From assembly GCA_965242605.1 (NCBI GenBank), contig CBDESS010000001.1:434001-498000 (forward strand): a DNA stretch of 64,000 nucleotides, read 5' to 3'. Source of the stretch: JAAXHF01 sp965242605 (GTDB taxonomy: Bacteria > Desulfobacterota > Binatia > Bin18). A program made the translations under genes and the position numbers. The notes beneath the pieces are model-generated. The model had not been told where the DNA came from and did no database searches. It saw nothing but the letters and a program-made list of their open reading frames with translations. Positions 1 to 8,586 of the stretch are shown here, piece after piece. Positions within the stretch are counted from its first letter, which is position 1, and each line of letters starts with the position of its first letter.

Positions 1-707
1 TTCTCCAAAGCCAGGGAGGTGTCCAGAACCAGATTGGCTGTATCGCGCAGAATTTTATTCACCGACACCTTGGTCCAGCGAATCGCTTTGCTCGGGCCGT
101 TGGCTAGGCGGGTAGCAAAGGCGACCGCCCGGTCCATCAGCTCCTCACTTGGCACCACATAGTTCACCAGCCCGATGCGCTCGGCCTCTTGGGCGGTCAC
201 CAGATCGCCGGTCATCAGAAACTCTTTGGCCCGGGCCGCCCCGACCAGCCACGGCCAGATCACCGCCCCGCCGTCACCAGCCACCACCCCGACCCTGACA
301 TGCGGGTCGCCAATACGCGCATTCTCCGCGGCGTAAATCACGTCACAGAACAGAGCCAAGGTCGCCCCGAGGCCGGTCGCCGGGCCGTTGACCGCGGCAA
401 TGATAGGCTGCTCTACCTCCAGCATATCAATGATGATCTTGCGCGCCTCGGCGAACAGCGCGTCAAGCTGTGGCCCGGTCATGTCCTGAAACCATTTGAT
501 ATCCCCACCGGCACAAAAAGCCCGGCCCTTGCCGGTCAGGATCACCACCTCGGTCTCCCGGTCGTGGGCGATATCGGCAAAGATGTGTGACAGCTCGGTG
601 TGTAACTCGGCGTTGATGGCGTTCAAGGAGTCTGGCCGGTTAAAAGCCAGGGTGAGGATAGTGTCCTTGCGTTCGGCGCTCAGACAATGATAGCGACTGT
701 AGTCCAT
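1..707 (-). CDS. Enoyl-CoA hydratase/isomerase family protein (3'-truncated by window edge)
   Basis: A crotonase-fold protein, read from ATG at 707 down to the window edge (235 codons visible, C-terminus missing). The translation begins MDYSRYHCLSAERKDTIL and contains the crotonase signatures FNRPDSLNAIN and GRAFCAGGD, which shape the acyl-CoA pocket and oxyanion hole. The segment AAVNGPATGLGATLALFCD is the second conserved oxyanion-hole helix. Family members hydrate or isomerise acyl-CoA thioesters in the cytoplasm, usually in beta-oxidation or acyl degradation; the exact substrate cannot be read from the sequence. A purine-rich AGGAGA lies just upstream of the ATG. It is divergent from the dehydrogenase that starts at 794. 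Confidence 0.9.
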   Translation of the reverse strand, partial: MDYSRYHCLSAERKDTILTLAFNRPDSLNAINAELHTELSHIFADIAHDRETEVVILTGKGRAFCAGGDIKWFQDMTGPQLDALFAEARKIIIDMLEVEQPIIAAVNGPATGLGATLALFCDVIYAAENARIGDPHVRVGVVAGDGGAVIWPWLVGAARAKEFLMTGDLVTAQEAERIGLVNYVVPSEELMDRAVAFATRLANGPSKAIRWTKVSVNKILRDTANLVLDTSLALE

Positions 708-793
708 GGTGATCTCTCCTTATGTGCGAGGTCAGCAGCGCTCAGGCGGCTCATTATCTGCCAGACACCCCCAACGATCAAGGGAAAACAGCG

Positions 794-1765
794 ATGCGTA
801 TCTATTGTTGCCGCAAGGGATTGGCCTACATCAGAAACATCTTGCAAAAAGAGCTGCCGGACGACGAGGTGTTGGAGTGCCGGCCCGAACAGGTCGCCGA
901 GGTCGCCCGGCAGGCCGATATCCTGATTCCGACGGTCTCGCCGATTGGGGCCGCGGCCTTTGCCTCGCCGCGTCTCAAGCTGGTCCAGCAGTACGGGGCC
1001 GGGCTGGATTCGGTCGATGTTCCGGCCGCCACCCGGGCCGGGGTGTATGTCGCCAATGTGCCCAGCGCCGGCACCGGCAACGCCGAGTCGGTTGCCGAAC
1101 TCAGCCTGTTCTTCATGCTCGCCCTAGCCCGCCGCTATCCCCAGGCCCAGGAGAGCATTGCTCAGCAAAAGCTCGGCACGCCGATGGGCCTGACCCTCAA
1201 GAGCCGCAGCGCAGCGATCATCGGCTATGGCGGCATTGGTCGCGAAGTCGCCCGGCGGCTGGCCGGCTTTGAGATGGACAGCATCCTGGCCATCTCCAAA
1301 CGTGGCCCCAAAGGCACGCCCGAAGAAAACGCTATCCCGGTCGATTTTCACGGCAGGCTTGACGACCTCCATGCGATGCTTGGCCGGGCCGATTTTGTCG
1401 TTGTCGCCCCGCCGCTGAACGACGAAACGCGCGGCCTGATCGGGCCGGCTGAGTTTGCCGCCATGAAGCCCGGCGCGTTTCTCATCAATGTCGCCCGCGG
1501 CCCGGTTGTGGACTACAACGCCTTTCTGGCTGCGCTCAAAGACGGGCGGCTGGCCGGGGCCGGCCTTGATGTATTCTGGCACGAGCCGTTTGACCCGACC
1601 GACCCCATCTTTTCCTATAATGTCATCGCTACCCCGCACTTTGGCGGGGCTACTGATCTGAGCCTTCAGGGCATCGGCAAGAAAGTCGCCGAGAACGTCG
1701 ATCGACTCAGGAATGGACACGCCCCCCTGAACTGCGCCAATCCAGAGGTATCGGGCCAACGATAG
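794..1765 (+). CDS. D-isomer-specific 2-hydroxyacid dehydrogenase, phosphoglycerate dehydrogenase-like
   Basis: A 323-residue NAD-dependent 2-hydroxyacid dehydrogenase. The Rossmann motif GYGGIGREVARRL lies near residue 140. The catalytic Arg is in INVARGPVVDYNAF, followed by the conserved Glu region (HEPFDP) and the catalytic His in ATPHFGG. An upstream in-frame ATG at 722 would add 24 residues with no family resemblance. The ATG at 794 gives MRIYCCRKG, has AGGG upstream and yields exactly the length of the paralogue at 44583. The family reduces 2-oxoacids or oxidises D-2-hydroxyacids; the substrate is unknown. It stands alone, divergent from the enoyl-CoA hydratase and convergent with citrate synthase. 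Confidence 0.88.
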   Translation: MRIYCCRKGLAYIRNILQKELPDDEVLECRPEQVAEVARQADILIPTVSPIGAAAFASPRLKLVQQYGAGLDSVDVPAATRAGVYVANVPSAGTGNAESVAELSLFFMLALARRYPQAQESIAQQKLGTPMGLTLKSRSAAIIGYGGIGREVARRLAGFEMDSILAISKRGPKGTPEENAIPVDFHGRLDDLHAMLGRADFVVVAPPLNDETRGLIGPAEFAAMKPGAFLINVARGPVVDYNAFLAALKDGRLAGAGLDVFWHEPFDPTDPIFSYNVIATPHFGGATDLSLQGIGKKVAENVDRLRNGHAPLNCANPEVSGQR

Positions 1766-1770
1766 GCCGA

Positions 1771-1805
1771 CCGAGGCGGAGGGGGGAGAACTCCTCACGC
1801 CTCGG
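1771..1805. terminator. Inverted repeat between convergent genes, probable bidirectional terminator
   Basis: CCGAGGCG at 1771-1778 pairs perfectly with CGCCTCGG at 1798-1805 and encloses a G-rich loop. It lies exactly between the stop codons of the dehydrogenase and citrate synthase. No strong T-tract follows on either strand, so the terminator role is inferred from position. Confidence 0.5.
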
Positions 1806-1810
1806 GTCTG

Positions 1811-2944
1811 TTAGCTCCGCTGCTCAGCCTGGACATAGGAGACGGCGTGGTCGCCGGTGTAGACCTGGGTGGGCCGGAAGATGCGGTTGTTCGGCAGTTG
1901 CTCAACCCAGTGGGCCAGCCAGCCAGCCACCCGCGCAATGGCAAAGATGGGGGTGAACTGGTCAATCGGAATACCGAGCTTGTCGTACACCACCCCAGAG
2001 TAAAAATCGACGTTTGAGGCGATGCCTTTGCGCCCGACATGATCGCCAATAACGGTTTCCACCTCTTGGGCGACCTTATACAGCGGATGCTCGCCCTTTT
2101 GCTCAAACAGGCTCTGCGCCAAGCCCTGCAAGGCAAATGCCCGCGGGTCTTTGACCTTGTAGACGCGGTGGCCAACGCCCATGATCTTGGCCTTGGCCTT
2201 GAGCTTGGCCTCGATATAGGGTCGCACCTTGTCAACCGTTTCGATTTCGCGGAACATGCGCAGCGCCTGCTCGTTGGCCCCGCCGTGCAGCGGCCCGGTC
2301 AGCGCCCCAATCGCCGACGAGACCATCGTATACGGGTCGGCCAGGGTTGAGCCAACCACCAGCCCGCTGAAGGTCGAGGCGTTCATGGTATGCTCGGCGT
2401 GCAAAATCAGACACACATCCATGATGTGGGCTTCAAGCGGGTCGGGCTCTTTTTCGTTCAGCATCCACAGAAAATTGGCCGCATGCGACAGGTTATCGCG
2501 CGGTTTGACCGGCTCGTCGCCGTGACGCATACGCTCAAAGGCGGCCACAATCGTCGGCAGCTTGGCGATCAGGCGCACACTTGACCAGTAGTTCTGCTCC
2601 TGGTCGGCTACGTCTTTTGCCGGGTAGAACATGCCGAGGGCAGCCACCACCGATTGCAGGGCGTCCATCGGATGCCCGTTTTCCGGGAACGATTTGAGCA
2701 CGTCAACGACCCGGTATTTGATCCGCCGATGGGTGCGGAGGTCGTGATCGAACTTTTCCAACTCCTGGTGCGTGGGCAGCTTGCCCCACAACAACAGATA
2801 CGCCACTTCTTCGTAGGAGCTTTTCTCGGCCAGTTCCTCAATCGGAATACCGCGATATTCGAGGACGCCTTTCTGGCCGTCGATAAAGCCCACCTGCGAC
2901 TCCATAATGGGCACACCTTCGAGCCCAGGAACAAATTTCTCCAT
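1811..2944 (-). CDS. gltA: Citrate synthase
   Basis: A 377-residue citrate synthase condensing oxaloacetate and acetyl-CoA at the entry of the TCA cycle. The catalytic triad is visible: His in GPLHGGANEQAL, His in MGVGHRVYKVKDPRA, and Asp in NVDFYSGVVY. The N-terminus (GVLEYRGIPIEELAEKSSYEEVAYLLLWG) matches the short CitZ-type enzymes of about 370 residues rather than the 430-residue allosteric GltA. A methylcitrate synthase with the same fold cannot be excluded, although no prpB/prpD genes are adjacent. Monocistronic as seen here. Confidence 0.93.
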   Translation of the reverse strand: MEKFVPGLEGVPIMESQVGFIDGQKGVLEYRGIPIEELAEKSSYEEVAYLLLWGKLPTHQELEKFDHDLRTHRRIKYRVVDVLKSFPENGHPMDALQSVVAALGMFYPAKDVADQEQNYWSSVRLIAKLPTIVAAFERMRHGDEPVKPRDNLSHAANFLWMLNEKEPDPLEAHIMDVCLILHAEHTMNASTFSGLVVGSTLADPYTMVSSAIGALTGPLHGGANEQALRMFREIETVDKVRPYIEAKLKAKAKIMGVGHRVYKVKDPRAFALQGLAQSLFEQKGEHPLYKVAQEVETVIGDHVGRKGIASNVDFYSGVVYDKLGIPIDQFTPIFAIARVAGWLAHWVEQLPNNRIFRPTQVYTGDHAVSYVQAEQRS

Positions 2945-3001
2945 AGACCACAGCCTTTCTATCTGTGCAGGAACGTTCGGGGGCGACGCCAGCGGGGCGT
3001 C

Positions 3002-3376
3002 TCAGCCGTTCATCTGCCTGTTGAATGTGTCAAGGTCGAAGTAATCGCGCCACGACGCAATTTTGCCATTCTGGATTTCAAACACGCCGGCAACCGGCAG
3101 CGACAGCTTTTTCTCGCCCATGACAAAGTGGTCAACCCGTTCATTCATGACCACATTGCCGGCCGAGGTGGTGTGCAGGATATCGAACTGTACGCTGTCT
3201 GCACCCCGCAGGAAGGGTTCAACAAACTTGCGAATGGCACCGTGGCCGACATACGGCTCCATCGGAATGTTATGGTAAAAGCAGTCTTCCGTGAGGTAGC
3301 TCAGCACCTTGTCGGTATTCTTGCTTGACCACGCCTGGCAAAAGTCAGTGACCAGTTTTTCGTTGTCTACGCTCAT
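3002..3376 (-). CDS. SnoaL/limonene-1,2-epoxide hydrolase-like protein
   Basis: A 124-residue NTF2-like fold protein. The segment VVMNERVDHFVMGEK contains the R-x-D pair, and WRDYFDL carries the C-terminal acidic residue. Together with FLRGADSVQFDILH these resemble the Asp-Arg-Asp site of limonene-epoxide hydrolases. The start is set at ATG 3376, where AAAGGAGG sits 7 bases upstream; an upstream TTG would translate through that ribosome-binding site. The family includes hydrolases, isomerases and polyketide cyclases, so the reaction is not assigned. It is separated by about 57 bases from citrate synthase on the same strand. Confidence 0.75.
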   Translation of the reverse strand: MSVDNEKLVTDFCQAWSSKNTDKVLSYLTEDCFYHNIPMEPYVGHGAIRKFVEPFLRGADSVQFDILHTTSAGNVVMNERVDHFVMGEKKLSLPVAGVFEIQNGKIASWRDYFDLDTFNRQMNG

Positions 3377-3524
3377 GTTGAGTCCTCCTTTGTTCAAGAA
3401 CGGGTAGCGGTCCCGTCACATGCCTATTACCTAACGGAAATACCCCGGTCCTGGCAAGCCTCTCGGCGGCGACGGAAAACGGGGCTGTCTTGACCCGTTC
3501 GGCACGCTCCTCTAGCCTGCCGGA

Positions 3525-4061
3525 ATGCCTGATTTTTACGATCCCTTTCCACCCGCTGAGCACATCTCTGCGCGTGACCGACGGCCCGAGGCGTGCGAGA
3601 TTCTGCCCGGCCTGTTTGTCGGCGAATACCCCCGGCCCGAAGACATCGCCTGGTTGCGGCACGAGTTCGGGATTGCCGCCGTCGTCAGCCTCCAGGACGA
3701 CGACGATCTCACCCTCAACCGGCTCAGTCTGCCGGCTCTGAAGTCGGCCTATGGTCAGCACCGGATCGCCTTCTGTCGGGTACCGGTCGCCGACTTCAAC
3801 TGTCAGAGCTTGGCCGCCAGCCTGCCCGAGGCCCTGACCGCGCTCCACACCTTTATCCGAGCCGGCACGCCGGTTTTTGTCCACTGCAACGCCGGCTGCA
3901 ACCGGGCTCCGACCCTGGCCATTGCCTACCTGCACGCCCACCGCGGCCTTGGGCTGGAAGAGGCGCGCGATTTTGTCAAAGCCCGACGCGCCTGCGGCCC
4001 CTACATGCAGGTCTTGCGTGCGTATTTCGTGGATTCAGACACATCACAGTTCAGACACTGA
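3525..4061 (+). CDS. Dual-specificity (tyrosine) protein phosphatase family protein
   Basis: A 178-residue cytoplasmic phosphatase. The P-loop CX5R signature is seen in FVHCNAGCNRAPTLA near residues 125-137, with Cys as nucleophile and Arg as phosphate ligand. An upstream VPVADFNCQSLA segment is the likely general-acid loop. ILPGLFVGEYPRPEDI resembles the start of DSP domains. No signal peptide is visible. The substrate is unknown. The 3' end overlaps hemW on the opposite strand by 18 bases. Confidence 0.8.
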   Translation: MPDFYDPFPPAEHISARDRRPEACEILPGLFVGEYPRPEDIAWLRHEFGIAAVVSLQDDDDLTLNRLSLPALKSAYGQHRIAFCRVPVADFNCQSLAASLPEALTALHTFIRAGTPVFVHCNAGCNRAPTLAIAYLHAHRGLGLEEARDFVKARRACGPYMQVLRAYFVDSDTSQFRH

Positions 4062-5210
4062 CGGGTGGCTCAGCACATCCGCAAACACGCTGTCGGCGAT
4101 CAGCAGCCCCCGCCGGCTGAGCTTCAACCGCCCGGCTTCGTGTTGCAGCACGCCGGCGTCAAGCAGCTCGGTCAGCCGCGGGAAGGCCGCCTCCGGGCGC
4201 AGCCCAAAGCGGGCGGCAAACGTCTCGGGCCCAAAGCCGTCGAGTTGGCGCAGGCCGAGAAACATGAACTCGGCCCGGGCCTGGTCTTGACTCAAGACCT
4301 CTTCAAAGCAGCGCGCGTCTCCGCCCGAGACGGCTCTGGCCATATAGGCGCGTGGGCTGGCCTCGTTGCTCCAGCGCCGGCCCCAGTCCGGCTCAGCACA
4401 GAACGAATGCGCCCCGGCCCCCAGCCCCAGATAATTCCGGCCGGTCCAGTAGCCCCGGTTGTGCCGTGAGACAAAGCCCGGACGGGCAAAGTTCGAGATT
4501 TCGTACTGCCGGTAGCGGTGGCTCAGGCGGTCCTGAAGCAGCCTGAACATGGCCACCTCCAGGTCTTCGTCAACCGGCCGCAGCCGGCCCGTCTGTCGCC
4601 CCCGAAAAAACGGCGTGCCCTCCTCATAGCTCAGGTTATAGATCGCGATATGCTCAGGCCGGCAGGCCAGCGTCTCGGCCAAGTCGGCCTCCAGGCCGGC
4701 CAAGGTCTGGCCCGGCACGCCAAACATCAGATCAAGGCTGAGGTTATCAAAACCGGCCTCCCGCACCCAGCCGACGGCCCGCCGGGCACCGTCTCCGGTG
4801 TGCATCCGGCCCAGCGTTTTCAGCACCGCCGGCTCGAAGGACTGCACGCCGAAGCTCAGCCGATTGATCCCCACCGCCCCAAAGCCGGCCAGCGTGTCTT
4901 GGCTGACCGACGCCGGGTCGGCCTCCAGGCTGATTTCTGCTTCCGCGGCCAGGGGGCACAGCCGGACCACCGCGGCCAGAAAACGCGCAATTGAGGCCGG
5001 GGCAAACAGCGACGGCGTTCCGCCGCCAAAGTAGATCGTCTCAACCCGCTCGGCCCGCCAGACCGGCTGCTTGACTGCGTAGCGGAGTTCGGCGCACAGC
5101 GCTTCAACATAGCGCTCTTCCGGCCAACTCCGCCCACCGTAGGCGTTAAAATCGCAGTAGGGGCATTTGACCAGACAGTAGGGAATGTGGACATACAGCG
5201 AGAAAGCCAT
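4044..5210 (-). CDS. hemW: Radical SAM heme chaperone HemW (coproporphyrinogen III oxidase-like)
   Basis: A 388-residue radical SAM protein beginning MAFSLYVHIPYCLVKCPYC. The CX3CX2C cluster motif is at about residues 12-19, preceded by HIP as in HemN/HemW. YFGGGTPSLF follows near residue 60. RHNRGYWTGRNYLGLGAGAHS carries the HNxxYW heme-binding motif typical of HemW rather than HemN. HemW delivers heme to respiratory proteins. It starts 10 bases after the lexA stop codon, so the two are probably cotranscribed. Its 3' end overlaps the convergent phosphatase gene. Confidence 0.88.
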   Translation of the reverse strand: MAFSLYVHIPYCLVKCPYCDFNAYGGRSWPEERYVEALCAELRYAVKQPVWRAERVETIYFGGGTPSLFAPASIARFLAAVVRLCPLAAEAEISLEADPASVSQDTLAGFGAVGINRLSFGVQSFEPAVLKTLGRMHTGDGARRAVGWVREAGFDNLSLDLMFGVPGQTLAGLEADLAETLACRPEHIAIYNLSYEEGTPFFRGRQTGRLRPVDEDLEVAMFRLLQDRLSHRYRQYEISNFARPGFVSRHNRGYWTGRNYLGLGAGAHSFCAEPDWGRRWSNEASPRAYMARAVSGGDARCFEEVLSQDQARAEFMFLGLRQLDGFGPETFAARFGLRPEAAFPRLTELLDAGVLQHEAGRLKLSRRGLLIADSVFADVLSHPSVSEL

Positions 5211-5219
5211 GGCCTGCCC

Positions 5220-5831
5220 CTATGTCGTGTATTTCCGCACCACCGCAGTGACCACGCCCTGAATCTCGACCTCGGACTCGTCCACCACAATCGGCTCCAT
5301 GTCGGGATTGGCGGGTTGGAGGCGAATGTGGCCGCCCGCTTCACGGTAGAACTTTTTGACCGTGGCGTCGCCCTGAATCAGGGCCACCACGGTTTCCCCG
5401 TTATCGGCGCTAGGTCGTTGCTCAACAACGATGAAATCGCCGTCCAGGATGCCCTCGTCAATCATGGAGCGGCCTTTGACCCGGAGGGCGAAGGATTCGC
5501 CGGTACCCCGCACCAGATCAGCCGGAACGGACAAGGCGTCCCGAATCTCAACCGCCTCAATCGGTAGCCCGGCCGCCACCTGACCGAGCAAGGGCAGTTC
5601 CAGGGTCTCGTCCGCTTTGTGGGGCGGCGTCAGTTCAATCGCCCGACTTAGATTCCACTTGCGACTAATCACCCCTTTGCGTTCGAGATTGCTCAGATGT
5701 TTATGGACAGTGGCCGGCGACGACAAGCCAAAATGCGCCCCGATTTCTTCCAGAGTCGGCGCGTAGCCGTGGCTGGCGGTGTAGTCGTCCAGATATTCCC
5801 AAATCTCTCTCTGTCTGCGCGTCAAGATCAT
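5220..5831 (-). CDS. lexA: LexA repressor, SOS regulator
   Basis: A 203-residue LexA. The winged helix-turn-helix is at residues 1-65 (LTRRQREIWEYLDDY, SSPATVHKHLSNLERKG). The autocleavage site is Ala-Gly in GQVAAGLPIE. The catalytic Ser is in KGRSMIDEGI and the Lys in GDATVKKFY. RecA-stimulated self-cleavage derepresses SOS genes. No E. coli-type CTGT-N8-ACAG box was found in the divergent region 5832-5948, so this lineage may use another operator. The next gene, hemW, follows with a 10-base gap. Confidence 0.93.
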   Translation of the reverse strand: MILTRRQREIWEYLDDYTASHGYAPTLEEIGAHFGLSSPATVHKHLSNLERKGVISRKWNLSRAIELTPPHKADETLELPLLGQVAAGLPIEAVEIRDALSVPADLVRGTGESFALRVKGRSMIDEGILDGDFIVVEQRPSADNGETVVALIQGDATVKKFYREAGGHIRLQPANPDMEPIVVDESEVEIQGVVTAVVRKYTT

Positions 5832-5948
5832 ACCCAGCCCCCCTCTCTGTTATGTCAGCAAACAAAAGGCGAAACAACAGGAACGCTTGATGGATCATGC
5901 CTGGCGTACTATGTTGGAAGCTATCCTTACTACCCAGGAGCCATAGCC

Positions 5949-7082
5949 GTGTTGTTCCGATTCCCTCTGTGTCTGGCCGTTCTTGTCGGCCTCCTTACCT
6001 GCACCTCAAGCCACAGCCAACCCGCTGACCGCTTGGCCGCAATCGAGCTGCCGGACGGCTTTGCCATTGACCTGTACGCGACCGTGTCCAACGCCCGCTC
6101 TCTGGCTCTCGGAGAGCGGGGAACGGTTTTTGTCGGCACCTCCGATGTCAGCGTCTACGCGCTGGTTGATAGGGACGCCGACCACAGGGCCGATACCGTC
6201 GTTCGCCTATCCAGCGAACTGTTCGTCCCCAACGGCGTGGCCTTTCGTGACGGCGCGCTGTATGTGGCCGAGATCTCCCGCATCCTGCGTTTTGACAACA
6301 TTGAAGCCCGGCTCAACGATCCGCCCCAGCCGGTCGTGGTCAAGACCGGGCTGCCGACCGACCGCGTTCACGGCCGGAAATTCATCGGCTTTGGGCTGGA
6401 CGGCAAGCTCTATGTGCCGGTCGGCGCGCCGTGTAACGTCTGCCTGCGGGCCGACGAACGCTACGCCTCGCTGCTGCGCATGAACGCCGACGGCAGCGAA
6501 GCCGAGGTCTTTGCCCGGGGCGTCAGAAACACGCGCGGCTTTGACTGGCACCCCCACACCGCGGAGCTGTGGTTTACCGACAACGGGCGAGACTATCTGG
6601 GCAGTGATGTTCCTCCCGACGAGTTGAACCGTGCCCCCGAGCCGGGCCTTCATTTCGGTTTTCCGTACTGCCACGCCGGCCGCATCCCGGACCCCGAGTT
6701 TGGCCACCAGCGCCCCTGTACCGATTTTACTGGCACGGCCCAGGAACTCGGCCCGCATGTGGCCGCGCTCGGCATGCGCTTCTACACCGGCACAATGTTC
6801 CCGCCGGCCTACCGCAACCAGATATTCATTGCCGAACACGGCTCGTGGAACCGCCGCGACCTCATTGGCTACCGCATCAGCCTCGTCCGGCTGCAAGATA
6901 ATGTTCCAGTCTCCTACGAGGTCTTTGCCCAAGGCTGGCTGCAAGGCCGCTCGGTCTGGGGCCGGCCGGTTGATGTGCTGGTTATGCCCGACGGCGCGCT
7001 GCTGGTCTCGGACGACTTGGCCAACGCGATTTATCGGATCAGCTATGCCGGGAGCACTAAGGCCCCGCCCGACGCTCAGTAA
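5949..7082 (+). CDS. PQQ-dependent soluble sugar dehydrogenase (sorbosone dehydrogenase family), exported
   Basis: A 377-residue exported beta-propeller dehydrogenase. GTG at 5949 is chosen: CAGGAG lies upstream and the protein then begins with a hydrophobic signal sequence (VLFRFPLCLAVLVGLLTCTSS). The Cys in LLTC might be a weak lipobox. The open frame extends further upstream but crosses the lexA promoter region. The family block WFTDNGRDYLGSDVPPDELN, then GFPYCHAGRIPDP and AEHGSWNR, are typical of L-sorbosone dehydrogenase-like proteins. These oxidise aldoses with PQQ in the periplasm; the substrate here is unknown. The 3' end overlaps the convergent Memo gene by 7 bases. Confidence 0.82.
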   Translation: MLFRFPLCLAVLVGLLTCTSSHSQPADRLAAIELPDGFAIDLYATVSNARSLALGERGTVFVGTSDVSVYALVDRDADHRADTVVRLSSELFVPNGVAFRDGALYVAEISRILRFDNIEARLNDPPQPVVVKTGLPTDRVHGRKFIGFGLDGKLYVPVGAPCNVCLRADERYASLLRMNADGSEAEVFARGVRNTRGFDWHPHTAELWFTDNGRDYLGSDVPPDELNRAPEPGLHFGFPYCHAGRIPDPEFGHQRPCTDFTGTAQELGPHVAALGMRFYTGTMFPPAYRNQIFIAEHGSWNRRDLIGYRISLVRLQDNVPVSYEVFAQGWLQGRSVWGRPVDVLVMPDGALLVSDDLANAIYRISYAGSTKAPPDAQ

Positions 7083-8316
7083 AAGGCCAAACTGGCAAAG
7101 CTGACCGACGACCGGGCCTGGCGGTCAAGCGAGCGGTCATATCGGAGCAGCCTGCCGCGCTCGGCATTGAGCAGGTGCAGCATGGTAGACATGGGCGCGA
7201 AGCCGCACACCCGGCGCGTGTCGCCGTCCTTGGCAATCTGCGCAAAGAAGCCGCCCGGATCGACGTTTTCCAGGGCGTGGATCAGCCGTCGGTCTTCGGC
7301 CTCTACCCAGTCCAGAACGTCCTGGGTCAGCTCGCCCTGGTCGCCGAACTTATGCCCCACATGGGCAAAGTCCACCCCGGCCACAACACACACTGCCCGG
7401 CCGTCGTCGGCAATCGTCTTGCGCAGGGCGGCCAGAAAGTCGGCCACTCGGGGTGCCTCGGTCGGCGGTGTCTGGGTCATGGTCATGTGGTGAAAAGACG
7501 ACACCAGGATCGGCACAACCGTAAAACCCTGTCGGTCAACCAGGGCATACTTGAGGAACAACATCTGAAACTCGAGCGAATGCTCGGTCCGGTGCAGCAA
7601 CTCATCGGCAAACAGGTCGTGGCCGCAGTTGTCCTGCAAGGCGTTCACAAACGCCCGGTCGGTTGTAACCGGCCCTGGCGGCGTCGCATAGTCCTTGCAG
7701 GTCGAAACAAACAGCTCGTTGCCCGCGGCGTGCGAGGTTCCCAACACAATGAACAGCCCAGCCTCAGACCGCTCGGCCAGCTCGTTATACGCCCATGCGT
7801 AGGTCGGGCCGCCGACCCGCAGGTCAATATGAGGGGCGATCAGACCGCGCATCGACTCCCCGCCCTGGCCACCGGCCCCGGGCAGGCCCGGTCCACGCTC
7901 GTCGCCAAAAAAGCCCGTCATCTGCCGACGGAACTCGTCGGCCTGCGGTGAGTAACAGGTATCGGCATGGGCCATGTCGCAGACCGTGGCCCGGCAGAAG
8001 GCGGCCAGCGTCTCCTCCTGCTGGAGGCGGCAAAGCGATCGCTGTCCAGGTAATAGGCGGCGTCCAACTGCGCAATCAGGCTCCGCATCTGCTCGCCGGG
8101 CAGGACTTGGCTGAACTGGCGGGCAAACGCCTCCTGTATGTCCGCCAGCGAGTGCTGGCCGTCAAAATGGCTCAGGATAAAATAGGTGACCGGGGGCAAC
8201 AGCAGCAGCTCGGCAGCATAGTTCTGCGGGTCGCGCAGATAGATGCGGGTATCGTTTTCAACCGACACCGGAAAGGCCTCAACTGGCCGCAGTCTGGGAT
8301 AGTCCAGCGCACTCAT
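7076..8316 (-). pseudogene. AmmeMemoRadiSam system protein B (Memo family) with N-terminal PqqD-like domain, split by a frameshift
   Basis: Two overlapping frames together form one Memo-like protein of about 410 residues. The upstream frame (from 8316, MSALDYPRLRPVEAF) encodes a PqqD-like domain ending QLDAAYYLDSDRFAA. The downstream frame (to 7076) encodes the Memo domain: LIAPHIDLRVGGPTYAWAY, VLGTSHAAGN, VVAGVDFAHVG. At about 8024-8028 one G appears to be missing on the plus strand; restoring it joins the frames as RFAALQQEETLAAFCR. Memo proteins are non-heme-iron-dioxygenase-like and pair with AMMECR1 and a radical SAM protein, neither of which is seen nearby. The lesion may be real or a base-call error. 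Confidence 0.75.
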
Positions 8317-8329
8317 CCTGCCCCTCCCC

Positions 8330-8586
8330 CTAACCCCCCAGCAGGCCGAAGCAACCCAGCAGAAACAGCGCCACCGCGGTCAAGGGGCCAGCAGGCTTTC
8401 ATGGCTGGCGCTGGTCAGCACCCGATCATAGCTCTGGAGCATCGAGACCGGCGAGACCAGCATCAGGACATTGGCAAAAGCGCTGAAGACCGCCGCCGCC
8501 ACAAAGCCGCGCCGACCGCCGGCCAGCGCCTCCCTGAGCAGCGGAGAGCGTAGGGCGGGCTGCTGAAGCTGGATTGCAGGTTGCAC
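8330..8586 (-). pseudogene. Remnant of type I secretion ABC transporter (PrtD/HlyB-like), N-terminus only
   Basis: Read from GTG 8586, the translation contains LREALAGGRRGFVAAAVFSA followed by NVLMLVSPVSMLQSYDRVL and TSASHESLLA. This is the hallmark first transmembrane region of type I secretion permease/ATPases, where MLQVYDRVLPS is typical. After SLLAP a frameshift near 8388 stops the frame. In the shifted frame the next helix continues (TAVALFLLGCFGLLGG) and ends at TAG 8330-8332. The rest of the permease and the whole ATPase domain are absent. No membrane-fusion partner is nearby. Confidence 0.7.

Noticed and set aside
5832..5948. LexA operator in the lexA upstream region
   Set aside because: No CTGT-N8-ACAG, GAAC-N4-GTTC or clear GTTC-N7-GTTC palindrome could be defined.
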